From: Oscarella lobularis
Lineage: Eukaryota; Porifera; Homoscleromorpha; Homosclerophorida; Oscarellidae
Assembly: GCF_947507565.1 (NCBI RefSeq)
Contig: NC_089183.1
Location: 2,170,001-2,234,000, forward strand
Direction of reading: 5' to 3'
DNA length: 64,000 nucleotides
Positions 10,607-21,790 of this stretch are shown here, piece after piece (the first letter of the stretch is position 1; the number at the start of each line of letters is the position of its first letter). A model generated the notes under the pieces. The model saw only the letters and a program-made list of their open reading frames with translations. It had not been told where the DNA came from and ran no database searches. The position numbers were made by a program, and so were the translations under genes.

Positions 10607-12545
10607 GGACTCAGAAGACAAAGCGATTTCTGTTTGAATTCTCCTTTCGACAATCGACAAATCATATATGACCTCGCCTCAGCGATATACATGTATATAT
10701 ATATATATTGGGTCACATCAAAAACAATGGCCGTTCAGCACTAAAAAATTAATTATTTAAGTAAAGTTAGTCTTAAATAATTACTTTAGTTTGTAAATCG
10801 ATCCCAAATAATTCACCACTGAGGATGAAGTCGTTGTTAAGTTATAAAAGAAACACTCGATGCTGATTGATTGTTTCCATGGCAGCGTGACGCTAACTCA
10901 GCCTATACACGTCCACTGAGCTCCAAATCCGACCGAAATCCTACGCTAAAATTTATAAATTCAATAATTTAATTTGAATCCGTAGGAGAGGGCGGTAGCT
11001 AATTAGTCTAATCAGGTAGAGGTAGCGAGACATTTGCTTGGTAGTTAAGATAATTGAGACAGTTGTACGTGAATCGTTGAGCTAAACGTGTCTCTGTGTG
11101 CAAGGCCTGAATAAAAGGAAGAAATCGGAAGCCGCGGTGCGTATTACAATCTGATGATGCTCGAGGCAACCGGGCTCTTAATTAACTGCTGCAGACCCGC
11201 GGCAAGTTGCCTGATGAGTCGCCTGACGACGCGGTCTCACTGCGTATACGTGTGCGTGTGACTGTGCGTGTGTATGTACGTACAAGAAATCAAGGATGTT
11301 TTTCTAACAGTTTCCTCGTTGCTCATCATTCCAACCGTTAGATGCCAATTGCTATTACTAGATGACTTTTCATGTTATCGGCCGTAACGACTCTGAATTA
11401 TTCCCTAAAAATCGGCAAAAATTATTCTCAGACAAAAAACGTACCCATGCAGTCTTGTCGCTTCTCTGTTACAAAAGAAGCTATGCTCAGATTGTAGAAT
11501 TGCTTTACCGCACGACTCTCATTCCACACCAAAAGCCAAAGCAAGCGCCTAACGATTATAGGCCACATTGATAAAAACTTTTTTCTTTGTCAATTTGTAC
11601 CTGAACCCGATCCGAAACTTTCTTTGGCCACGTGAGTTTCGTCTGGCTCGATGGTGAGAATGTCGAAAATTCATTCAATGCGATTTTTCATTTCTTCGCG
11701 AGACGCTTCGAGGTTTTGGCAACGACTCAAAGCTACCACTTTCTCTTCTCTAAAACCCCATTTAATTAATTCTTAAAACAGCAATTAATTGTAATTATCG
11801 GAAAATTTCATTCGATTTCTTGTCGCCTAAAAACAGTTCTAATAGACGAATATAGACAATAAAAATAACCAAAATGATGATCTTTCTTCTTCAAAAATGA
11901 CGTTAACCGTCTGCTCTTTCTCAGTCCATTTCACGTCTGCAAAGGTACCAAATTAATTAAAAAGCAAAATACTGGCTTAGACCTCATTGCTCTTCGCAAC
12001 GACGCTTGTCTTTAGCGAAAATTGTTTCAGCGCACGTGGTTTCAGCACCAGTGTCTCTGAAATATAGGCATTATTAATCAGCCAGTTTTTCTTCTAAGAC
12101 CATGCCGCGTTGACATTTTATCTTTTCAGTAGAACGCATTCACGTCGAAGACGTTCCAATTCGCGCTGGATTATTTCCATTTTCCGACGTTCAATCAGCG
12201 TAGACGAAAGCAACTAGCTCCTGTTCAATTTTCATGTAAGAATCGTTTTGAAAATCTTAATCAACAAACAAAATAATTAATATAAAGCATAATCCTTTTA
12301 ATTAATTACTGCAATACCGAGATAAAGAATTTCATTCTCATGATAGACAAGCTCGCTTCTGCGCAATGAGACGCGGCATGAGAAACGTTGTTGCCATCCA
12401 TCTAAAGTAAATATAATCAAAGACACGCGGATACTATATTACTCTAACGAACCAGCTACACTTTGCAATCATCGATGTCTAATAGGTAAAGGACTCAGAA
12501 GACAATGCGATTTTTCTTTGAATTCTCCTTCCGACAATCGATATC
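10607..12545. repeat. Direct repeats of ~58 bp flanking the antisense relic
   Basis: A segment beginning GGACTCAGAAGACAA at 10607-10665 recurs in the same orientation at 12488-12545 (both continue to a GACAATCGA string). Between them lie AT-rich DNA, an orphan piece of receptor upstream sequence (11130-11310) and most of an antisense kelch-kinase relic. The 69-codon ORF at 11362-11571 has no recognisable content. Confidence 0.55.
11130..11310 (+). repeat. Orphan copy of the receptor upstream block
   Basis: Shares with 5725-5870 the sequence 'gcaaccgggctc', 'agacccgcg', a block around 'tcgcctgacgacgcgg' and 'atcaaggat.tttttctaa'. No receptor exon follows before 13340, so it is a stranded remnant, possibly of copy B, separated from its gene by the antisense relic. 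Confidence 0.55.
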
Positions 12546-12790
12546 AAAATCCATGGTCGACCATGCAACTTTAGCAACTTCATTAATTTGTATCATTTAT
12601 CAACCTCGCAGCTTACTTTAGTATATAATTCACAACGAAGGAATGACTATCGTCATTCCAAGGGCAGGGGCGATATTCCTCGATGTGCGTGGCTACTTCG
12701 ATCCCCTCTATTTCTTTTGAATCGAGCAGATGAACGCTTCCAAAGTGATCTCGGCCACGATTCGTCGGACGCCATGTTTTAATTGCGCAG
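11590..12790 (-). pseudogene. Antisense relic of a kelch-coiled-coil-kinase gene
   Basis: Read on the minus strand, three pieces match the intact gene at 26392-29018. 12790-12640 gives a kelch piece (SVHLLDSKEIEGIEVATHIE against VYRLDLKEMVWIKVATPVE). 12250-12120 gives the coiled-coil start (SYMKIEQEL, then E.RREC-like codons). 11760-11600 gives REEKVVALSRCQ.LEASREEMK and ILTI.PDET, ending near the glycine loop (SFGSGSG). Stops and frame changes separate the pieces and the kinase body is absent. Confidence 0.7.
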
Positions 12791-12794
12791 GTCT

Positions 12795-13215
12795 GTGTCA
12801 GTGGCGGCGGAAGGTGCGTCAAGTAAGGAGGGCAACTTTGTGCGCCTTAGGCGCGCACTAGCCTCGCAAGCCAGGCTCTCCCGTAGTGAAGCGCGCTACG
12901 CGTCCACTACTGGGAGAAATTTTTTGCGCATGGGCGTGGTTACTCTCATTTTTATTGACGCTAAACGCGCAAATTTTAGAGGGGGCACTGCCCCCGTAAA
13001 AAATTTTTGTGGGGGCACGTGCCTCAAGTGCGCCCCCTGATCCGCCGTAGCTATGGCGCGGGATTCGTGCCATAAATCGTTCTTTTATTGAAGCCGTACA
13101 CGTACGTGCCTACGTAGAGAAATCAAGGATATTTTTCTAAGCTAGGGTACGTTCTTATGCAAACAAGTGGCGTAACAAGTGGGTGGGCCCGGGTGGGCCA
13201 GGCCCACCCAAAAAA
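12795..13215. repeat. G/C-rich repeat remnants and receptor-upstream fragment
   Basis: 12795-13040 has short inverted G- and C-runs ('gggggcactgccccc', 'gtgggggcacgtgcc', 'gcgccccc') typical of transposon ends. 13080-13160 repeats the GATATTTTTCTAAGCTAG block found upstream of receptors A and C. 13168-13210 ('gtgggtgggcccgggtggg', then 'ccaggcccaccc') looks like another element end. No coding evidence. Confidence 0.45.
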
Positions 13216-13339
13216 AAATTCCAACGTATAAACGGAAATTAAATGTATTCACCTTTTATAATTTGAATGGGAATTTCTGCTATCATATCGTCTAAGTTAA
13301 CGTTGTGGCTCTAACCAGCAGGCATATGCTTCATGCTTC

Positions 13340-14230
13340 TTGGTACTGATACATTTTGTGTTTATTGCCGTTGCAACAAGTCTCTGTACATTGTTGGTTT
13401 TAATAATTACAATTCAAATTGTAATTTGGTGTAATAAACGTCTCACATGTAAATGCACTTACAAGCGTCGCACGACAGAAGGACACGTGCCTATCACACA
13501 AAATGTCGTTGAAATGCAAACCTGTTTGAATAAAGTTTGGGATTCTGACATCGTTACGGAAATAGGTGACTTGGGCATTTGTCCTACACGTCTAGTGGTA
13601 GAAAAAGACATTGGAGAAGGTCAATTGATTAAAAGACCCACTTGAGAGATGCATATAAACCTTTTTGTAGGTAATGTCGGAAGAGTCTATAAGTACGTGT
13701 CTGTTTAGACGGGAGTACTGTTGCCGCAAAATCAGCTAAATCAGGTAATAGATGCATTTGAATATGTGTACAAATCCTATTGAATGATGTAGAAGTGAAC
13801 GTTCGTGATTGAATATTAGAAGCCCTTCGAATGAAATGACTCAGTCACCAAAATGTTCTGAAGTTGATTGGCATTTGCTGGTCGCCCAATCCCGAAGATG
13901 AGCAATACTACAGACCTTTGTTACTGCTTCCCTACATGGTTTTGCAAGACTTGAGGAAATATTTGCGCAAGCAGCAATCACTTTATATTCTCGGTTCTCC
14001 AGCTGAGGATGACACAGGCGTAGCTTTTTCCCGTGATGTAACAATTTTGTTATTTCCTATTTTCTTAGTTTAATTGGGTGTGATTGTTTTTAGCTTTTCA
14101 GACTTCTTCAGTTTGGATATCAAATTGCGAAAGGAATGGAGTATTTGTCAGGGAAAAATATACTACATCGAGATTTGGCAGCGCGGAACTGCATGTATTG
14201 ATCAGCGTCTTCAATCGTTCTACTTTTATA
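13340..14230 (+). pseudogene. Receptor tyrosine kinase copy B, decayed
   Basis: Homologous to exons 2-4 of copies A and C: the TM exon (LVLIITIQIVIW, then juxtamembrane VWDSDIVTEIGDLGICPTR and EKDIGEG), the N-lobe exon from about 13672, and the start of the HRDLAARN exon to about 14200. The LDLa exon is absent upstream. The N-lobe exon has several stops and shifts (after YKYVSV, in the MRDF segment, and before LSHQNV). The 3' kinase exons are missing, replaced at about 14230 by an inverted repeat and then the upstream block of copy C. Confidence 0.8.
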
Positions 14231-14258
14231 TAATTGAACGAGCAGGGGCGGTAATGAT

Positions 14259-14330
14259 TAGCCTCGTCTCAGATCCTTTCTCGATCACTTGACAGACGGG
14301 AAAGCGAGAGAGGGTCTGAGACGAGGCTAC
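14259..14330. repeat. Long imperfect inverted repeat
   Basis: AGCCTCGTCTCAGATCCTTT at the left is matched by the inverted 'gagagagggtctgagacgaggct' at about 14308-14330, with a ~25-nt loop. It sits at the junction between decayed copy B and the upstream block of copy C, marking a duplication breakpoint or a small inverted-repeat element. Confidence 0.75.
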
Positions 14331-15001
14331 TACGAGATGATGCGTGATGATGCGCTTGACCGCGGGCTCACATGCAACTGCTAAAGACCCGCGAAACGTG
14401 GCCTGGTGAGTCGTCTGACAACGCGGCCTCACTGAAACCGTACGTACGTGAAGCCGTACGTGTACGTGCGTGCATGCAGGATATTTTTCTAAGCTAGCGT
14501 ACGTTCTTATATGCGTATTTTGTGACTCGATCGTTTGTTACGTCTTGCCATATATACACCGTGCGCGTCACGTCACTGTTTAACTGACCATGAACAAGAA
14601 GCACGCAGGTGTATATTAGATTGCGATACTATACGTAGGCTGGTACGCGCTGTGCAATGCGTACGCTTCCCCCGCGAAGACCTACTTCAGCGCACTTAGT
14701 CAGTGCCTATACATACGCTCCTAAAGCTTCACTTGCCGTGCGTGAATGGCTCGCACGCTGTCTCAGCTTTTGTCTGAGAAAACGGCCAAAGCGTATATAG
14801 TGGCTCATTTCTACGTCAGCCACTAATTAGATCACGTCGATGCATCCGTTGACGTCACATGTACAGTGCCCACAAAGTCCTTCTCTCGTTAGGTCACTTT
14901 GACTTAGTTTAATAAGTTTCAGCCGAGAGCTTATAGAGAGCTATGCCTGGGCTCTGAGATAGCAGTGTCCTAAATAAAATTTTACCTTCTCTTTTGTATA
15001 G
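14331..15001 (+). promoter_or_regulatory. Upstream block of receptor copy C
   Basis: Collinear with 5690-6361 (same order of shared blocks, ending in a pyrimidine-rich acceptor 'ttctcttttgtatag' just before the LDLa exon). Likely holds the promoter and unlocated first exon of copy C. An ATG opens a frame near 14748 but is not conserved in copy A. Confidence 0.5.
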
Positions 15002-17852
15002 GTCTTATATTGCTCGCTTTCTTTCTGCTGATACGCGCAGTGCAACTTGAATCCGCCAAACGGTGCCTATTCACATGCACGCATCGCGGTGATTTTCAAT
15101 GTCTCAACGGACAGTGCATTTCTCGACGTCATCGTTGCGACGGAAACGTCGACTGCGGCGATGGCTCAGACGAAAACATTGATTGCGAACAACGGAGGAA
15201 ACGTTCCAGCTGCATCTCTTCCAACGAATTTCAGTGCAAAAATGGACTATGCATTCCTTCAGCATGGTACTGCGACGGTGACAACGACTGTGGCGATTTT
15301 TCAGATGAAGGTAACTGTTCTAGCTACTGCCGCCAACAACCGTCACTGTTATGGTGCAAAAATGACGACCGTTGTATTCCTCTATCTTTTCGCTGCGACG
15401 GTCGCAACAACTGTGGCGATTTTTCAGATGAACGTAACTGTTCTAGCTCCTGCCGTCAAGATTCGTCACTGTTTTAGTGCAAAAATGACGACCGTTGTAT
15501 TCGTCGAGCTTATCGCTGCGACGGTGACAACGACTGTGGCAATTTATCAGATGAACTATGCTGTGATGGGAACACTAGCAGCCAGGCTTGGAAGTGCGAT
15601 GACGGAAGTTGTATACATCAAAGTTACCGCTGTGACGGTGACAAGGACTGTGTCGATTTATCAGATGAACAAAACTGTTTTAGCCACTGCCAGAAAAATA
15701 TGTCAATGTATTGGTGTAAGAATAACAGCCGTTGTATTCCTCGAAGCTTCCTTTGCAATGGTCACAACGACTGTGGCGATTTATCAGATGAACTATGCTG
15801 TGGTGGGAAAATTAGCAGCCTGACATGGAACTGCGAGGACGGAATTTGTATTCATCAAAGTTACCGCTGCGACGGTGGTTACGACTGCCAAGACCAGTCA
15901 GACGAAAAAAACTGCGGTAGGACATGCATCATACCACTTTCCGCAAAAACATGCATGATAGCAAAGTAACTTCTCCAGTAGTATGCGTTCTTTGTGATCA
16001 GATATCTCAGATTAGCCAAAACCCCATAACTGCATTTGCTCAGTATCAAAATTTGGCAAAGGCAAAGAAAGACTGCAAAAACGCTGACGTTAGGCTGTTT
16101 GAAATTGTACACTTCCTAAAATAGTAATGAAGCTAGAGTACTTTCGGAAAAATAATTGGGATTATATAACGGCACGTGATTGCGAGCCAATCAGGAGCGC
16201 TCATTAGAGTGGTGTATCTCGGTTATCCTTCCGGCGTATACACCACTCTTCCGGCCGATACACCACTCATCCGGGTTAAAAGTAGCAGATCGCGTTTGAA
16301 TTAGCGCTCCTGATGGGCTCGCCATCGCGTCCCATCCCTCTCGCCGTAGTTGTGTAACATATACGTATACCCTTCCACACTGAAAATAGAAGATGATGAT
16401 CTATTGACCTCTTTTTAGACTTTGAAAATTCTGAAAATTCTTCTGTGACTATTGCTGTTTCAACATGTCTCTGCGTGGTGATAATTTTGATAATTACTCC
16501 TGCAATGATATATTGGAGTAGAAAAAATTTTGTCTGTGAACGTCGCACGAAAGAAAGAGAAGTGCCTGTCATGCTAAATGTCGTTGAAATGAAAACCTGC
16601 TCCAATGGTCTTTGGGATTCTGACATTGTTGCAAAAATAGGTGGCTTGGGCGTTTGCCCAACACGCCTAACGATAGAGAAAGACATCGGGGAAGGTCCAT
16701 TACCTAAATAACCCGTTTGAGAAATGCTCAATAATCTGTTTGTAGGTTATTTCGGAAGAGTCTACAAATGTCTTTTAAACGGAAGAGTTGTTGCCGCAAA
16801 ATCAGCTAAATCAGGTCATAGATATACATTTGAATACGAGTGCGAAAGTCTATTGAACAATGTAGGAGTGAACATGCGTGATTTCATATTTGAAGCCCTT
16901 CGAATGAAATGCCTTAGTCATCAAAATGTTATGACGTTGCTTGGCATTTGCTGGTCTCCCAATTCTGAACACGAGCAATACTACAGACCGTTGATACTGC
17001 TTCCGTACATGGTTTTACAAGACTTGAGAAAATATTTGCGCAAGCAGCAATCACTTGATGTTCTAAGTTCTCCAGCTGAAGACGATGAAGACGTGGCTAT
17101 GCCCCGTGACGTAACTTTTGCTGCTATTATATATTTCATTTCGCTTATTTCTGCGATCTTAGCTTTTTAGACTTCTTCAGTTTGGATATCAAATTGCAAA
17201 AGGAATGGAGTATTTGTCAGGAAAAATGTTACTACATCGAGATTTGGCAGCGCGGAATTGCATGCATTGATCAACGTTTTCAATCGTTCAACTTTTATTC
17301 ACCAAGTGAATGGTTTTAGGGTAGACTGGGATCTCACTATCAAAATATCCGATTTTGGATTAGCCCGAGCACTGGAAAAAGAACAGGACTACTACCGGAA
17401 TACACCAGGCAAAGCTGGTCTCGCAATTCGCTGGGTTGCGCTAGAAGGTATATCGGAAGGAATATTTACAACAAAAAGTGACGTCGTGAGTCAGGTCAGA
17501 GCGCAAACTAGAACAAGTATAGTAATTTCGTGTCTATGCAGTGGTCGTATGGCATTACGTTGTGGGAAGTGATGACAATGGGAATGACTCCATATACTGG
17601 GGTTCCTGTCGCTAGCCTTGTAGAGGGAATGCGACTCAACCAACCTAAGCATTGTCCTGATCGAATGTAAACTACTAACGATCATTCATATCGCGCCGTT
17701 GCTTTGACTATTTGTTTGTCTAATGAAGGTTCAAGATAATGGCTGACTGTTGGTTGGAAAACCAAGAAGAACGACCGTCGTTTCAGCTATTGGACAACGA
17801 TGTCAGTGAGTTCATGTTGACAACCAAAGCAGCAGAATACACAAGTGTTTAG
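15002..17852 (+). CDS. LDLa-repeat receptor tyrosine kinase, copy C (one in-frame stop)
   Basis: Same seven-exon plan as copy A: 15002-15916, 16419-16694, 16746-17110, 17163-17263, 17320-17485, 17542-17666 and 17729-17852. The ectodomain has seven LDLa modules rather than nine. A TAG at 15475-15477 replaces the Trp codon expected in module 4 (copy A has TTTTGG at the equivalent place in modules 3-5). The kinase is open throughout and keeps [31 protein letters not shown] and DYYRN. Relative to A it lost 12 nt (in frame) in the ASLV..EGMRL segment. The donor after HRDLAARN reads GC (AT|GCATTG) where A has GT. The first exon with its ATG was not found. Confidence 0.8.
16165..16350. mobile_element. 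MITE-like insertion in the first intron of receptor copy C
   Basis: The receptor A intron runs 'actttcggaaaaacaattggga' directly toward 'cccttctacgctgaaaatag'. Copy C has about 180 extra bases there, with inverted ends GCGAGCCAATCAGGAGCGCT and the matching 'agcgctcctgatgggctcgc' near 16303-16323, and an interior with three 'acaccact' motifs. Non-coding; inserted after the A/C duplication. Confidence 0.75.
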
Positions 17853-18800
17853 CAGCCGACAGTGACTGTTGAACTCTCTTACTGTTTCAAACTAGTTTAG
17901 GCATTACAACAGTCAATGACGTCTAGCTGATTTTTAGTTATGGATTTCGTTTGTGTTGGTATCTTTTTCGCATAGACTAGATAACTGGTGCTGCTGAAAC
18001 TTGAGTGAAACTCGACTAGTGCAGAAATTACCTGAAATTGAAAGTCGAACACCTTGTTGGGGTCTATATCCCCGGGTAGAATGTCACCACCCGCCTGGAG
18101 GAAAGTAACTGCGCTCTCAAGCTCGTTATTACTAACGACGCATTTCATTTCAAAGAGTCTTGTTGACGATCTAATGATCTAATTAATTAACATCGATGTT
18201 CTTCAGGTAGACATATTTACTGCACATGATGTTAGGAGCGAGAAAAGCTCTTAGAGACAATAGGACTAATGACGTTGAATCTCCCTCAAGTGAGAACGAT
18301 TCTCTAATTTGAAAATGACTGCGCTACATTGGAGCGTTCGCTTTACATTCGCGCGGCGGCCGGCTGGCCGGGTTCCTCGCGCGGGGCCCCGATCTGCTTG
18401 ATGATCGAAGGCGACCGCCATTTGGAAGAGAGACGACGAAGCTATGCTAGTATAACAACCCCGCGCGGTCAAACAGTTCGTGCGAGTCCAAATTGGCAAA
18501 GAAAGATCGCTTCGGGGATCCGGAAAAGAAAGCGTCCTGTCCAATGCTTCCCAGAACTTGAGAGTGAGCTAGCTATCGATTGCGAAGCGATTCGCAGTTG
18601 TAGATCGCTGCAGAAAATGATCGAGGCGAATGTGCATGATTGCGTCCGGATATCGCTCCGAAAAAAGAGGCACCCGATATATCGCCCATACTCTTACCGA
18701 CGCCGTATTTTGCATCATTGTTGGCTCCTAACTCGTCGCCGAAATCGGCTGTTTTCTTCGCCTAAAGCCACGTTCTTCACCGTTGCGTTCTTCTAGATCA
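17853..18800. repeat. 3' flank of receptor copy C, collinear with 9297-10208
   Basis: Shares blocks with the A flank, including the CG-rich segment at 18330-18780. On the minus strand 18148-18034 there is an ATG-initiated stretch (SAVTFLQAGGDILPGDIDP) ending at a donor-like CAG|GTAATT. The copy-A counterpart is frame-broken, so an exon call is not justified. Confidence 0.6.
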
Positions 18801-18801
18801 C

Positions 18802-19242
18802 GTGTTCGTTCTCCTATCGTCGAGGACACACCCACAGCTCGCTCGCTCGAACGGTAAATTAACCGTAAAAGACGACACAAGTCGTCGTTTCCTATTCTCT
18901 CCGTTATCGGAAGACGAAAAACGAAGGTCTTCCATGCGAAAGCGAAGGGAGTATCGAGATCTTCAGCGGATATGTCAAACGTCACCGTATAAACAAAAGA
19001 AAGCGATAAAGGAGATTGTTAAAAGAACGACTTTGCGTCGTTCGTTTCCTACCGTGGGCGTTTCGAATCTCGTGGTTGCGACGCCGGACGCTAGCAAATG
19101 CATGCAATTTAATTATTACCTGCAGACCAATCCCGTGAAGCTTAATTTGCATGACGACATGTGGGAGTCTGCTCATTGGTCAAGAGCGGCTACTGTACCA
19201 GAGACTAAGGAAATCGGTTTGTATTTTTATGACCCTATCTAG
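18802..19242 (+). CDS. Hypothetical protein, 146 aa, unrecognised
   Basis: A single open frame from ATG to TAG. The product is basic in its first half (clusters EDEKRRSSMRKRREYRD and KQKKAIKEIVKRTTLRR) and has a non-repetitive C-terminal half ending in IGLYFYDPI. No signal peptide, membrane segment or domain that I know. The frame is absent from receptor A's 3' flank, because similarity between the flanks ends just before it, so it is not merely duplicated noise. It may also be one exon of a larger gene. Function unknown. Confidence 0.35.
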   Translation: MFVLLSSRTHPQLARSNGKLTVKDDTSRRFLFSPLSEDEKRRSSMRKRREYRDLQRICQTSPYKQKKAIKEIVKRTTLRRSFPTVGVSNLVVATPDASKCMQFNYYLQTNPVKLNLHDDMWESAHWSRAATVPETKEIGLYFYDPI

Positions 19243-19419
19243 TTGAAATTTAGTTTACAGTAGATTGTAAGTGCATGCATGATAGAGCCTTTGTCGAATG
19301 ACATTTACCGCCTACATACATACGTTTCCGGCACGTGAGCTGAAAATCACCTTATACTTCCATATGCGTCATCAAGCTTTGCCAAAACTCTGAGTGTCTT
19401 CCAATCGTCAACGTTATCC

Positions 19420-21361
19420 ATGGTTTCTGCGGACAAAAATGTTATATTCTGCATTCTTTTATATTTTTGCTGCGTCAGTCGAGCCCAGTTCCCGACGGCT
19501 TGCGTGCGAAACGTAACTCGCTACGTCAGCGGCGGCGATGGCGTCGAAGCGCAAGAACTATAACTCCTGTCTGCTGTCCTGACGCTTGCGGTGCCGGTGA
19601 GACATAACACATAGCACTGCATTCCACCCATGCATGCATGATCTTTATAAGTAATGAGCCAGAGGATTTTGCACTTTCAGTTTCCGTGACGTACACGTTT
19701 TTTCCTGTATCTTTGCTTGCTTATGCGAATAATGCAAAAACGCAATCAACTCGATTTTTAATTTAGGCGAGAGAAGAGGAGAATGCACTAGAGCTCCTAC
19801 TCCAAAGTACAATCTTGATTTAATCAATGCAACCGGCAATCATTCGTGCCACATAACTGGTAAGAAAAGTTTGCGCGAGTTCTAAACGTTTGGTTTATTT
19901 AATTAAACGAGTTTCGTGCTCTTAAAATGTTTTATCTCTAAATGACTAGCCCAGCGTTTTTTTAGACGTACGCCTTCTGTGGCCCAGCGCATTCAACTTT
20001 ACGCACACGTGCACTTGCAAGAACAACTGGGCGGGGCCGGATTGCTCAAGATGCGCGTTTGGCTACGCGGTGACGACCCTGTTGAATGGAACGCGCGTCT
20101 GCACAAAGTCGGCGAATCGAATCAAACGCAAATCCACCCTAAGTCTTAGCGACGCCGAGTGGAAAACATACACCGACACCCTTCTGAAGGCGGCCGTTAC
20201 GCCCAGCAATTACTCTGTTCTAATTGGAAATTTTTCCGATCGCGATAACTGGCGTTTTGTTCCTGTGACTGTTTACGACTTCGTAGTTTGGCTTCACTAC
20301 TTCGCCTCCAAAGACAACAACGACCAAACGCCAACGTGCAACTACGCACACGAATCATCGGGCTTTTTGACGTTTCATCGTTGGTTCTTACTCGTCGTTG
20401 AAAGCATGCTGAGGAACGTCAATCCTGCTTTTTTCATACCCTACTGGGAATGGACAAACGAAAAGTCGGTGGGCGATCTCTACAGCAAAGCGCATTTGGG
20501 CACAGCTCTCACCTGGGAGGACATCAAGGACAAATATCCGAATGCTAGTGGTTTGGCGCGCTGCGGCATCGAAGATCCCATACTAAACGCTCAAAACGGC
20601 CCGTTTGCGAACTGGAAGACAATGTGCACTAACTTGACGAGCGTCGTCAACGGATTCAACTGTGACCCTAACAACCCGGAACAGAGACGACCTCTTCAGC
20701 GTTGCCTCGGTTGCTGTCAAGTCGACGACTGCTGTCACGATGGCGAAATCATCCGGCAGAGAGCCGTCTATTCTCCCCCGCGCTTCCCACGTGGCTTATG
20801 CTCTCGAAGCGTCCAACTTCGATTTGCCCGAATGGACGACGAAAACGCAAAGGGAGTCGTTTCGAAATCGTCTTGAGGGCTTCGCTGAGCCGGTTCCTCC
20901 GTACGACGCCGATCACGATCAGCACTACGTTCACAATCAAGTGCACATATTCGTTGGGGGAACGCAAGTTCCGCTGTCTCCTAATAGCCCTTATTTTTGG
21001 CTTCATCACGGCATGATCGATTACGTGTTCGAACAGTGGATGAGCAATCACAGCAATAGTACGTTTAGGCCTACCGCAAAGGAAGCCAACGAGAAGCCGC
21101 TTGCGCATCCTGGCCATAATCCTGAAGAATACATTGTTCCGTTTTTTCCCACTGTCACTCACCTTGACGTGTTTAAGCCTGCTTCCGAGTTCGGGTACGA
21201 ATATGAATCTTCTTCTGGAAGCGAACCTTCAGAATCGCCTCCAAATCCAACCACAACCCCTTCCACAACAACGTCATCAGCAAAAAAGCAAGATACCTTC
21301 CTTGTCTTGGGTGCTTCTTCTTCTTCTTCTGGGTATCGTTGTGGCGAAAATAAAAGAGTAA
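19420..21361 (+). CDS. Tyrosinase-like copper oxidase with three frame breaks
   Basis: Type-3 copper enzyme of the animal melanogenic tyrosinase kind. Exon 1 (19420-19596) gives a signal peptide and the AQFPTACV motif, then CCPDAC in another frame. Exon 2 (19767-19859) gives GECTRAP. Exon 3 from 19966 gives the EGF-like HTCTCKNNWAGPDCSRCAFGY and the copper domain. Ligand His are all present: CuA in WLHYFAS, YAHESS and FHRW; CuB in HNQVHIF and WLHHGMIDYVFEQW. Frames change near 19510-19570, between about 20700 and 20760, and near 21280, where the shifted frame yields a C-terminal membrane anchor (WVLLLLLLGIVV) after a Ser/Thr/Pro stalk. Without the last shift the frame runs on to 21426. Pseudogene or indel errors. 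Confidence 0.75.
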
Positions 21362-21429
21362 AGCAATCGGACTCTTTTATACATGCAGCCAAAATGCGCT
21401 ACTTAATTGCTTGTGTATGCATGTAGTGT

Positions 21430-21660
21430 GTTTTCTTATCATGTTTCTTTTTTACGCGTCTCCTGCTATTTGATGTGCGCTGTTATGTTTTGACTCATTC
21501 TGTCGTTGCTGTTTTTCTAGTTCTCTTTCAAATTTCATTCAGTGTGTACGTTGCATTGCATTTCGCGCTCCGGTTCATTTCAATTGCCTTTCTTTGCATT
21601 TAGAAGGGACTCCCTAGTCTAATTAATTAAATAATCATTTATGCTTTAGGCTCACATGCA
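21430..21660. other. Intergenic, nothing recognised
   Basis: AT-rich 3' flank of the tyrosinase with T-runs and a TTAATTAA-type string near 21620; no ORF or repeat match noted. Confidence 0.5.
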
Positions 21661-21664
21661 GAGA

Positions 21665-21790
21665 CACTTAGGTATTTTCAACAAAAAGCGAGGTTGTGAG
21701 TCAGTTAGAGCGTAAAACTAGACCTAGTGTATAGTTAATTAACGTTGTCTGTTACGCGCAGTGGTCATAAATGGCGTTAGGTTAATTAAT
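21665..21790 (+). pseudogene. Small receptor-kinase relic (fourth copy)
   Basis: Contains 'caacaaaaagcgaggttgtgagtcag' and then 'cgcagtggtcata.atggcgttag', matching the end of exon 5 (TTKSDV|gtgagt) and the start of exon 6 (cag|WSYGIT) of receptors A and C with the intron still between them. Only ~120 bp survives. A genomic (not retro-) copy. Confidence 0.65.

Noticed and set aside
15047-15823. 258-codon ORF over the LDLa exon of receptor C
   Set aside because: Same shadow effect; it bypasses the TAG at 15475 only because it is out of frame with the Cys pattern.
18329-18796. 155-codon ORF in the receptor C flank
   Set aside because: The matching flank of copy A has a differently framed, shorter version, and nothing resembles a domain.
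19510-19530. 17-nt intron in tyrosinase exon 1
   Set aside because: It restores the frame (GT...AG) but is far shorter than any confirmed intron here; a frameshift is more likely.
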